Positions 1 through 9,898 of a stretch of 64,000 nucleotides of DNA are shown here, one piece after another. The position numbers were made by a program, and so were the translations under genes. The notes under the pieces are model-generated. The model saw nothing but the letters and a program-made list of their open reading frames with translations, was not told where the DNA came from and did not search any database. The stretch comes from Spirodela intermedia (lineage: Eukaryota; Streptophyta; Magnoliopsida; Alismatales; Araceae): NCBI GenBank assembly GCA_902729315.2, contig LR746269.1:7352231-7416230 (forward strand). Reading direction: 5' to 3'. Each line of letters opens with the position of its first letter. The first letter of the stretch is position 1.

Positions 1-3000
1 GTATGTGGGTTATCACTAGATGTGTCTACACATGTATATGTGTAACTCTCTCTCACTAGAGACACTGAAATATTTATATTGGTTTGCTCATCACCTGACT
101 TTGTCAAGTCCTAAAGGCTTCCTAGTGTTTTTCTATTTCCCTCAAGAAATATAAAACAATATTTATGGGCTCAACCACCTAACCACTCAAGCTCATCTTT
201 GTAGAGACTCCACCCTTTCAGCACAAAAATAGGCTACCATCACCTTGTACTTTCACCCAACAACCTCTCTAATAAATTTTTTGTCGGTGTCTTAAGATAT
301 GTTAAACTTATATAACTGAATTTACTTTAAGACAAATCAAGTAGTCACGATGAGTTCAAGTTGAAGCCATAAGGAAGATAACAAATGATGATAATTGCTT
401 TTGTTCTCTAAATAAATATGAATAATAATAATAATAAAATAAATAATAGAAAGGTGAAATAAACTAGATATTTTGTGCTCAATCAGCTTTAACCAGCTCC
501 TCTCTTTTGCTGTAACTATTGAATTATTTGAACTATAGTAAAAGGAATTTAATTATTCTAGTCAACAAATAATAAATAAAGTAAGAGAAGATAGAGAGGA
601 GGAGAGAGAGAAAGAGAGAAGAGGACACGAAGAGAGAAAAAAATATGCTGGGTGGAGATCTCATTGGTAGAGGAATTGATGATCTATGCGAAAATGAACT
701 TGAAAATGTAAGAAAAGGGATCCTAAACAGGTTTAGAATTGATTGAACACAAGAAATATTTAGGAAATAAAACTAAAACCAATTAAAAATTGAAAATCCA
801 CCTTTAATACTAGGGACGAGGTGGACAAGCAAATTCTAAATCTGAAAATGAATGATTTTTTATTACAAATTCTATTTCGTAAATGAAAATTAAAGGTAAT
901 ACGTGCTCAAGAATATCAAGATATCAGACAGAAGACTGATTGAAAATGGGATTTTCCCCCTTGGACATCAAGGACGAGGAGATGAACAAGTTCAAGCTAA
1001 GTCTTGAATTAAATCCTTAGAATTTGATTATTTATTTTATTTATTCACTTGTCACCTGAATGAATCAAAGAAATAAATTCAAAATAACATAAATATCATT
1101 TTTTTATGTAGAATAATATTAGAAATCAATGAAAAATAAGAAGAACACTATTTTGTCACCCATGATAAACAGGAGGAAAATATCACCCTTTTTGCCCTAA
1201 ATTAAAAGTTTTATAGTTGCATAGGATCTAGAATCCATTATAGGCAATGGATAATTAATTTGCTAAAAAATCATTTAATTTCAAGTGAGAATCTACTTTC
1301 ATTTCTCCATCCAATTTTGTGCCCATTTTCCATTCGTTTCTGGTTATTTCCAACTGTTTTTGGACTTTTTCATCCATTTCCAACCATTTCTAGAATCACT
1401 TTAATTTAATTAAATAAACCGAAAAAATGGGCCTAATGGGCTTCAATAAACAAGTTCACAATTCCCCTATAAGTCAACACATATTATAAAAATACTTTAA
1501 AACATATCCAAAAATTAAGAAAAGTTGTTTAATCTAAAAAATGAAATCCAACTATTAAATTCCAATTTTTGCACAAAGAATCACATATTTAAAGGTAAAA
1601 ATGTTAGGTAAAACACATTAACAAGCAATCAAGAAATATTTAAAATATAAACATGTCATAAAAGTATGAAAAAATCACACGTTAAGTATGTAGTTCAAAA
1701 ATTAGTCTAAAGTATGTTTTATTTGATTTTGTATTAAATATCTATCAAGTATCATGGACTAAGTTATCACATTAAAATGACATCATTTTCCCATCACCAC
1801 CCAATTTGGGACATGATGGAGAGCATTTACTTTCAGGTTGGATGTCATTTGATTTAGCAAGGTCAAATGAAGATCATGATGCAGCTTTATGTTCATTGTT
1901 GATGCATCTAGTGAGAGCAACTTGAGTTTTTCACTTAGATATTAGTCTAGAGAGTCATATTTCATTTCTAAAGCCTCTTTCTATTTATTAGTAGTCATTC
2001 TCTAAAACTTTCTTAATATTATAGAGTCTCAAACATTTAGAAAACTCATTCAAAAACTGGTCATTTTCCAAATCACATAGTAATAACCTTTGACCATTCC
2101 ATGATTTAATTCTATTATCTTGATTTTTTGATTTGTAATCAAAATTAGACCTTTATTACTACACAGTGAACAAACTTTATGTTAAAGACCAATCTAAATA
2201 ATCATGTTTGTGTAGAGTTATTTCTATATGTTACAAGTATGTCTCATATGTTCAATACATTCAACATAATCATTATATGAAATATCTTTATTGATTTTAT
2301 GATCTTATCGCTGGCAATCCAATCCAAAAAGTGATTAATATATGATCATAATATTAAAATCAAGAAATTGTTAAAGGATGAAAGATCAACTTATGGGAAA
2401 AGACATCTGCATTGAAAAGTATTAAACATACCAAGAATCAAGGCATCCAATCAAGCTCTTCTTGTTGCATGCAAAACTGATGTTTGGGAACCCTACAACA
2501 CTTTCTCCAAATGATTTCGACAACATGATCAACTTCACTTTCACGATTTTGGCTATTAGGTACAAAGGTGATTGGGTGGTGACAAGAGAATGATTTCGGC
2601 AAAGACACAACACAAGGTGCTGGTGGCCATATTTAACTAGAGAAGTCTTCGTCATGTGTGGAAGTATAAGAAAGATCGTGGGGGGAGGGAGGGTGCTGGC
2701 CACAATTAGCATATTTGAGCTAATTTTATGGTCAATATCTGAAACAATGAAAAATTATTTTCTATGGGTGTATTTGGGGTGGCTATGAACATAAAAAATA
2801 TATTGAAGTACTAATTATGTGTTGGGAAGATTTGTTCAATGGTAAATAAATAAATAAAATTGGGTAATGTAATTGTTTAAATCATTGAACTCCAAAATAA
2901 TAATAATAATTGTAATAATAGTAGTAGGAATAGTAATAAATAGACTATGGACTATTGATAACTAAATAGTTAAAAGAAAATGTGTGAATTATCTCGGATT

Positions 3001-3060
3001 TCACGGTATTTCATGAACACAACTTCTAAGAAAAAAATTAAATAATTTTGCCAAAATTGA
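1..3060. other. AT-rich intergenic DNA, no gene recognised
   Basis: About 3 kb of AT-rich sequence with short, unrelated open frames on both strands and no domain or exon structure that I recognise. It contains a degenerate AAT/AAAT microsatellite near 420-450 and a purine-rich GA patch near 588-640. The short minus-strand frame at 2422-2712 has no recognisable motif. The first bases show no clear element end, so the window probably starts inside intergenic or old transposon-derived DNA. Confidence 0.5.
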
Positions 3061-3110
3061 ACTTCATTTTCCTGAGGGAGAGAAGACCGCATATTCAACC
3101 CTTATCGCAC

Positions 3111-3117
3111 TATAAAA
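3111..3117 (+). promoter_or_regulatory. TATA box of the P450 pseudogene
   Basis: TATAAAA lies 77 bp upstream of the ancestral ATG at 3194, inside a block (about 3079-3193) homologous to the sequence upstream of the intact P450. In the intact copy the matching position reads TAGAAAA (about 7739-7745). Confidence 0.5.
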
Positions 3118-3193
3118 CACGTTGGGCTTACTCTGCACCTGTCCACCGCTCCTTCCTCTTCCCCCACCCCACCCACCTACAGTTCCCAGTGGC

Positions 3194-4817
3194 ATGGAGC
3201 TCCACCTATTCGTCATCGTCATCCTCGTCCTCCTCCCCGCCCTGCTCTTGCTCTATCTCTCGAACCGTAAATCAGAGGGCCCCATCAAAGCCTACCCCTT
3301 AATAGGCAACCTGCCGCAGTTCGTCAGGCACCGCCATCGCCTCCTGGAATGGCACACTGAGCTCCTCGCCGCCGCCGCCTCCACCAACACCGTCCACTTC
3401 CACTTCTTCGGCGAGCACCAGTGTATCATCACCGCCAACCCGGCCAACCTCGAGCATCTCCTCAAGTCCAACTTCGAGAACTACCCCAAGGGGCCCTTTG
3501 TCATCTCCCTGATGGAGGACTTCCTCGGCCGGGGAATCTTCAACTCCGACGGCGAGCTCTGGAAGCACCAGCGGAAGACAGCGAGCTTCGAGTTCAACAC
3601 CAGGTCCCTCCGGATGTTTGTCGTGGAGAACGTCCAGCAGGAGATTACCAAGCGGCTGTTGCCCCGGCTGCGCAGAGCCACGGGGGCCGCCGTCGACCTC
3701 CAGGACGTGCTGGAGCGGTTCGCGTTCGATAACGTGTGCCAGGTCGCCTTCAACGAGGACCCCGCTTGCCTCGCTGCCGATGGGGAGGATCCCACCGACG
3801 GGGACGGGCTGCTCCGGCGGTAGTTCGCCGCCGCCTTCCGAGACGCCACGGCCATCAGCGCCGCCAGCTTCCGGTACGCCATCCCCGGAATGTGGAAGGT
3901 CAAGAAACTAGTCAACGTCGGGTCGGAGAGGCGTCTGAAGGAGTCGATATCCACCGTAGACGACTTCGCTCGGAGGATAATCCGTTCGAGGAAGGAGGAG
4001 CTGAGCTCGCCGGCGGCCGCGGAGGATCTCCGTCACAAGGACCTCCTATCGCGGTTCATCGCCGGCGGGGACGACTCCGACGAGTTCCTCCGGGACATCG
4101 TCGTGAGATGACGTAATCTACCCGATACTGGCGGGGCGGGTGATGACCTCCTCGGCGTTGACGTGGTTCTTCTGGCTCCTGTCAGAGAGGCCGGACGTGG
4201 AGAGGAAGATCCTCGATGAGATCCGCTCGGTGCGGGCCAGAAGCAAGGAGGGAGAAGAAGAAGAGAAGGAGAGCTTCGGCTTCGAGGAGCTGAGGGAGAT
4301 GAACTACCTCTATGCCGCCATTACAGAGGCCATGAGGCTCTACCCGCCGGTGCCCGCCAACACCAGCCACTGCCTCGCCGACGACGTCCTGCCGGACGGG
4401 ACGAAGGTGGGCAAGGGCTGGTTCGTGTCGTACAACGCCTACGCCGTAGGGAGGATGACGGCGGTGTGGGGAGAGGACTACGGCAAGTTTCGGCCAGAGC
4501 GGTGGCTGGGGACAGGCGGTGAATTCCGGCCGGAGAGTCCCTTTCGGTTCCCGGCCTCCCACGGCGGGGCCAGGACCTGCCCGGGGAAGGAGATGGCTTA
4601 CGTTCAGATGAAGTCCATCGCCGCGTGCCTGATCGAGAAGTTCACGCTGGAGGTCGCCGGTGGTCGGCCAGAGATGCTGCTGTGTCTCACCCTGCATATG
4701 AAAGATGGCCTGCCGGTGCGCGTCAGGGAGAGGACCCCCCTCGCAGATTTTCCCCCCCTCCTGAGAACCCTAACTTATTCCCGCTACCTCCCCCCCAAGC
4801 TCTGGTCGGCTCGTTGA
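3194..4817 (+). pseudogene. CYP94-family cytochrome P450 pseudogene, tandem copy of the gene at 7830
   Basis: This is a full-length relative of the intact P450 at 7830-9401, recognisable from the membrane anchor to past the heme-binding loop. It begins at the ATG at 3194. Two lesions break it. The first is an in-frame TAG at 3821-3823 where the intact copy has GGG. The second is a net 13-bp gain near 4108-4120, at the start of the I-helix, which shifts the frame and adds a stop at 4109-4111. Beyond this the oxygen-activation motif has changed (the intact GAGACG is GTGATG here), and the heme loop reads FPASHGGARTCPG instead of FPAFHAGPRTCLG. The last codons are shifted too, giving a C-terminal extension to 4817. 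Downstream sequence continues the homology with the intact locus, so this is a DNA-level duplicate and not a retrocopy. It cannot encode an active P450. Confidence 0.93.
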
Positions 4818-5372
4818 AACCTACCTACCCATGCCCATGCATAATATCAATGTATGTACATCTCGAAGTAGAATTGTCTCGCATGGAACTAAGAAGTCAC
4901 ATTAATGGCAGCATAATGTGGCAATTTCGATTCTGTTTATTAATTTTTTGTTAATGGCAGCGTACTTCCACACTAATTGTATTATCAGAAGGTGCTGCTT
5001 TTTTAAAGACGATTTGGATTCAATTTTGCAGTATTTTTGGACCTAAGAGCCATATATACAGATGACAGTGGTTTTTCCACCATTATGCTTATTCTCTTCT
5101 GCTCATCTCCTTCCGCTAGTAGATTCAATGGCCCCACTCCCTCTTCTCAACTTCTGTTGTGTCGTAATCTATTTATATCATCCCTAATTCAAAAATCATA
5201 AGAAAATGGCCAGATTAATGCAAGCCGGGAAGTAGCGTATGCAGAGGAATGATCATAAATAATACCCGGATTGAGAAGTAATACCCGTTTTTGGAGATCT
5301 GCACGGGAGACTTGTGAGGAGAAGGAAATGATGCGGGCACATAGGGAGATTGACTAAGGGGCGAAGGCCGTC

Positions 5373-6075
5373 CTACTTCTTCGCCGATGTCTCACTCCTG
5401 TGCTCACTTCCGGCGGTGACCACACAACCTGCTCCAACCCGACAGCAGACGAGGGGGGAGCATCTGATCAACAATTACTATAAAAACAATGAATTACAAG
5501 AGAAAGAAACTATTATTTTGAATTTATGCCACAAAAGGTTCTGAAAAGTTTGAGATTTAACCTGGCAGTGAGAATAAAACCCCCTCCTGTAACAGCATGC
5601 TTTACAAAACACGGAGTCTTGGACTGTGCATTTGTCCTCAATGCTCACATGGTTCATCAAAACCGAGTTAAGACTAGTGGAAGAGGTAAAGTTATTAGTT
5701 CAGACTTTTTACTATCAACAAGTGGTGATGATGGGAAGATCTAAGCTCTTTAGGGACTGTTCATATCCCTGTTCAGTGGTTTATGAATTAGTACACTATA
5801 TTGATTATGAGAGAATGAAACATTGGTGGTTAGAGAGAATTGTGTGGGTGCTGAGATGTCTATGCCCGAATTTTCTAAGGAGATGCTCTATTATGTCAAT
5901 CATCTTCTACTTGGTGTACTCTTCTTGGCAACACCTCTGACATCTGGCATCAATAGTCAGCTGATAGTTAGAAAAGAAAATAGACACTGCCTTGTTAGTA
6001 TATAATTAAGTTCAAACAATATTCCTCACAAGGTGTCACAAAATATCTCGTTGAATACTGTTTCTCAATTTTGGA
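5373..6075 (-). pseudogene. eIF2B-gamma 3' fragment, duplicated and degraded
   Basis: This stretch matches the 3' part of the intact eIF2B-gamma gene at 9899-16139. Exon 13 is copied at 5373-5438 with the same length and stop, but its acceptor AG is now GG. Exon 12 is copied at about 5562-5678, still giving a fragment like MMNHVSIEDKCTVQ, but it degenerates afterwards. Pieces of exon 9 (about 5830-5960) and exon 8 (about 6030-6065) follow. The counterparts of exons 10 and 11 are missing: the sequence jumps from the equivalent of about 10305 to about 11245. It lies tail to tail with the P450 pseudogene, exactly as in the intact pair, so both came from one duplication event. Confidence 0.85.
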
Positions 6076-6339
6076 GGAATTCAAAGGCCGTTGGTCACTA
6101 AGAACAACATCATGGAGGAAGACGAGAAAATTTGCTGCAATAATTTCTTTCAATTAAAATGAATAGTCTTACTTTATGATAGCCCTAAATATTACTACAT
6201 ATCTAGTCAGATGGGTTAATTTTTTTTTGAATTAGATTTATCTGATGAAGGACATGATAACATTATTAAAAACAATAGAGATACAATAAGCAAAAGAGAA
6301 AAGATAATAACCTTCAGCGCTCTATGTCAAATTGGTGAG

Positions 6340-6810
6340 TGGATATCATCTATTCCTAACTTGTAAACAAATCTCTAAAGTATAGGATTGCTTAGACCCT
6401 TGATAAGAAAGTTTACTCACTGATTATCTGATGATAACAAAAATGTACATTTAAGACCAATTTCTATTTTCTCTTTGATGTAATGTAGATCTATCTCATT
6501 GTGCTTCATGTAATCTTGTTGCACTAGGTTATGGCCTATACTGATGCTTGATTTATTGTCACCAAATAACTTAATGAAATCACTCTATTTGCTTTTCAAA
6601 TCATCTAAGATATCTTTTATAGAAAGTACTTCAGATATACTTTGGGCAATTTCTCATAATTTAGATTCTACATTTGATCTTACTACCATGTGCTACCCCT
6701 TACTTTGTTGAGTAATTAGATTGGCACTTAGAAAGGTACAATAGTTGAAGGTCAACCTTTTATTGAAAATTGATCATTGATAATTAATTTGTTATATAGA
6801 TTTCAAGGCT
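6340..6810 (-). mobile_element. Ty1/Copia RNase H remnant
   Basis: On the minus strand, broken frames read like the Copia RNase H domain. There is a block resembling FGDNKSSISIGHNLVQ followed by YMKHNEIDLHYIKEKI, and upstream of it one resembling EVLSIKDILDDLKSK. The usual family wording is CDNKSAI..NPVQHDRTKHIEVDRHFIKEKL. Several stops and frame changes show it is long dead. No LTRs were recognised. It lies between the two copies of the P450/eIF2B-gamma duplication. Confidence 0.7.
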
Positions 6811-7829
6811 CGTGTTTCAATTCTTTCGAATTAAATACCTCTATGTACTGTTCCTTTAAGATAGTATAATATTCTATGACCCCCTTGTAAAAGATTTTCC
6901 CGTATATTGTGCATGAATTAACTTAGGTCTCCCATTAAGTAATGAAAAATAAATTAATGTCCTAATAAGCTATTGAGATATTTCTTAGTTAAAAACATTA
7001 TCTTCATCCTCGTGATTGAGTTTACAAATTGGATAAACAAGAATATTTTCTGGTTTACATGAAATTTAACAAATATCTCAAAGGATATTTATGATACATT
7101 TGTGCTATGAAATAAAGATGTATGTCATTAAATATACCAAAATTCAAAGAAAGAATCCAATGCTTTGATAAAGAACTCCTTGACAAGTGCTGACTTAGAT
7201 ACTTGCCCCCCCTTTATCATTTTTTGTATCTATTATATAATACATATATAACTAATGTTGTAAGCCCACCTGAAGGTGTGTTTGAAAAATAATGTGTGAT
7301 CTCTATTACTATGTTTTCCATGAAAATTATGACCTTTATCAATACGTAAAATCATGACTTAGATGATGGTTTGAGTCTTTCTAATATTTTTTTAGTTTTC
7401 ATGCTAAGTCATCATTTTTAGTTCTTTTTATATTTATGTAGAAGATCCATATAAATATATTCCTCTAAATTTCCATAAAGAAGATCCATATAGTGGTGCT
7501 GACTTTTCTTCTGTACTCCCGTGGCCGACCGTCTCTGGTTCTGTTGTGGGTCCTTGGGCTTAACGGGCCGACCATCCTGTTGCTTGTTTCTGGGCCGCTG
7601 TCAGTTCACAGCCCCGAGGTTCCCAGGTGACCGTTCGGACCGCTCCTCGGATGCTTGTTTCAACGTGTGTGGGTGGGGATGGCGAGGGGGGTAGTGGCTA
7701 GCGCCTCAACAGAAGACCACATATTAAACCTTATCAGCTAGAAAAGACGGCGGGCTTACGCTGAACTTGTCCACCGCTCCCTCCTCTTCCTCCTCTCCCT
7801 CCCCCTACCCGCTGACAGTCGCCGGCGGC
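6811..7829. other. Intergenic DNA and promoter region of the intact P450
   Basis: 6811-7490 is AT-rich with no recognised feature; it may continue the Copia remnant. At about 7494 composition changes sharply to GC-rich sequence up to the P450. From about 7710 it is homologous to the region upstream of the pseudogene (shared AGAAGACC.CATATT), including the leader before the ATG. The stretch 7494-7700 has no counterpart upstream of the pseudogene. No clear TATA box is visible: the position that is TATAAAA in the pseudogene is TAGAAAA here. Confidence 0.5.
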
Positions 7830-9401
7830 ATGGATTTCTCCCTACTCGTGATCGTGATCGTGATCGTGATCGTGATCGTGATCGCTCTCCTCCTTCCCGC
7901 CCGGTTCTTCTTCCGTCTCTCGAACCCTAAACCACAGGGCTCACCCAAGGCCTACCCCTTAATAGGCAACCTGCCGCAGTTCCTCAAGCACCGCCACCGC
8001 CTCCTGCAGTGGCTGACCGAGCTCCTCGCCGCCTCCCCCACCGGCACCATCTACCTTTGCCGCTTCGGCAAGCTTCAGGGAGTCATAACCACCAACCCCG
8101 CCAACCTCGAGCATCTCCTCAAGTCCAACTTCCAGAACTACCCAAAGGGGCCCCGCCTCACCTCCCTGATGCGTGATTTCCTCGGACGGGGGATCTTCAA
8201 CGCTGACGGCGAGCTCTGGAAGTGGCAGCGGAAGATGGCGAGCTTCGAGTTCAACACCGGGTCCCTCCGGATCTTCGTCGTGGAGAACGTCCAGCAGGAG
8301 ATTACCAAGCGGCTGCTGCCCCGGCTGCGCAGCGCGGCGGCGAGCGGTGCCACCGTCGACCTCCAGGACTTGCTGGAGCGGTTCGCGTTCGATAACGTGT
8401 GCCAGGTCGCCTTCAACGAGGACCCCGCCTGCCTCGCTGCCGATGGGGAGGATCCCGCCGGGGGGGATGGGCTGCTCCGGCGGGGGTTCGCCGCCGCCTT
8501 CCGGGACGCCACGGCCATCAGCGCCGCCCGTTTCCGGTACGCCGTCCCCGGGATGTGGAAGCTCAAGAGACTACTCAACGTCGGATCGGAGAGGCGTCTG
8601 AAGGAATCGATATCCACCGTGGACGACTTCGCTCGGAGGATAATCCGTTCGAGGAAGAAGGAGCTGAGGTCGCCGGCGGTGGCCGCTGAGGGGTTCCACC
8701 ACCAGGACCTCCTGTCACGGTTCATCACCGGCGGGGACGACTCCGACGAGTTCCTCCGGGATATCGTCGTGAGCTTTATACTGGCGGGGCGGGAGACGAC
8801 CTCCTCGGCGTTGACGTGGTTCTTCTGGCTCCTGTCTGAGAGACCGGACGTGGAGAGGAAGATCCTCGAGGAGATCCGCTCGGTGAGGGCCAGAAGCGAG
8901 GGAGAAGAAGAAGAGAAGGAGAGCTTCGGCTTCGAGGAGCTGAGGGAGATGAACTACCTCCATGCCGCCATTACAGAGGCCATGAGGCTCTACCCGCCGG
9001 TGCCTTTCAACAGCAGCCACTGCCTCGCCGATGACGTCCTGCCGGACGGGACGAAGGTAGGCAAGGGCTGGTTCGTGTCGTACAACGCCTACGCCATGGG
9101 GAGGATGGCGGCGGTGTGGGGGGAAGACTGCGGCGAGTTCCGGCCGGAGCGGTGGCTGAGCGTCGGCGGGGAATTTCAGTCGGAGAGTCCATTCCGGTTC
9201 CCGGCCTTCCACGCTGGACCCAGGACCTGCCTGGGGAAGGAGATGGCCTACATTCAGATGAAGTCCATTGCGGCTTGCCTGATCGAGAACTTCACGCTTG
9301 AGGTCGCCCGCGCCGGTCGGCCGGAGATGCTGCTGTCCGTCACACTGCGGGCGAAGGGTGGCCTGCCGGTGCGCCTCAGGGGAAGGACAACACCCCGCTG
9401 A
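7830..9401 (+). CDS. CYP94: Cytochrome P450, CYP94 family (CYP94A/D-like)
   Basis: This intronless gene encodes 523 residues, a normal P450 length. The frame is open further upstream, but the ATG at 7830 is the first methionine and opens directly into the membrane anchor, so it is the likely start. Residues 5-30 form the ER anchor, dominated by a V/I run encoded by a 6-bp repeat. The I-helix motif AGRETT is at 319-324, the ExxR motif at 383-386, FRPERW at 437-442, and the heme loop FHAGPRTCLG has its cysteine ligand at 467. The loop followed by KEMAYIQMKSIAA is characteristic of CYP94 in clan 86. Known CYP94 enzymes omega-oxidise fatty acids or jasmonoyl-isoleucine; the substrate here cannot be read from sequence. 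The gene is GC-rich, converges on eIF2B-gamma (498 bp between the stops) and has a dead tandem copy 4.6 kb upstream. Confidence 0.93.
   Translation: MDFSLLVIVIVIVIVIVIALLLPARFFFRLSNPKPQGSPKAYPLIGNLPQFLKHRHRLLQWLTELLAASPTGTIYLCRFGKLQGVITTNPANLEHLLKSNFQNYPKGPRLTSLMRDFLGRGIFNADGELWKWQRKMASFEFNTGSLRIFVVENVQQEITKRLLPRLRSAAASGATVDLQDLLERFAFDNVCQVAFNEDPACLAADGEDPAGGDGLLRRGFAAAFRDATAISAARFRYAVPGMWKLKRLLNVGSERRLKESISTVDDFARRIIRSRKKELRSPAVAAEGFHHQDLLSRFITGGDDSDEFLRDIVVSFILAGRETTSSALTWFFWLLSERPDVERKILEEIRSVRARSEGEEEEKESFGFEELREMNYLHAAITEAMRLYPPVPFNSSHCLADDVLPDGTKVGKGWFVSYNAYAMGRMAAVWGEDCGEFRPERWLSVGGEFQSESPFRFPAFHAGPRTCLGKEMAYIQMKSIAACLIENFTLEVARAGRPEMLLSVTLRAKGGLPVRLRGRTTPR
7847..7884 (+). repeat. Hexanucleotide microsatellite (CGTGAT)6 inside the P450 anchor
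   Basis: Six perfect CGTGAT units plus two bases. Read in frame they encode alternating Val-Ile in the N-terminal transmembrane anchor. The pseudogene copy has only an imperfect version here (CGTCATCGTCATCCTCGTC), so the array expanded after the duplication. Confidence 0.95.
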
Positions 9402-9898
9402 TCTCCCCCCTCACCTAACCTGGTTTCCCGCTACCTCCCCGAAGGCGCTGGTCGCCCCCTTATCGACCTACGTATCCATACCTTTACATAATATATATAT
9501 ATAAACATATACATGTACACATACCGATGTAGAATTAATGGCAGATTAAATGGGGAAATCTCGGTCATAGTTCCAACTTCTCCCTGAGATCGTTGACTTC
9601 AATTGTCTTATCAAGAGATGGTCTTTTTTTTTCAGCCGATTTAAATCTAATTTTGCAGTATTTTTGACAGTGGTTTTTCGACCGGAACAATTATTTTGAC
9701 CTGGTCATCTCCTTCTCAGCTTCTGCTGCGCCATTATATCTTTATTTATATAAATATAGCAGCCTTAGTTCAAATATCATGAGAAAACGATACCGAGTAA
9801 AGAGAAGAAATAATACCGTGAAATGATTAAAAAAATACCCATTTTTGGATATCTCCAGGGAGACTTGTGAGGAGGTCAACCAAGGGCCTAAGGCCTTG

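Noticed and set aside
7767-7829. Upstream extension of the P450 reading frame to 7767
   Set aside because: It needs a TTG start and adds a Ser/Pro-rich stretch before the membrane anchor. The ATG at 7830 matches the start of the duplicate at 3194.
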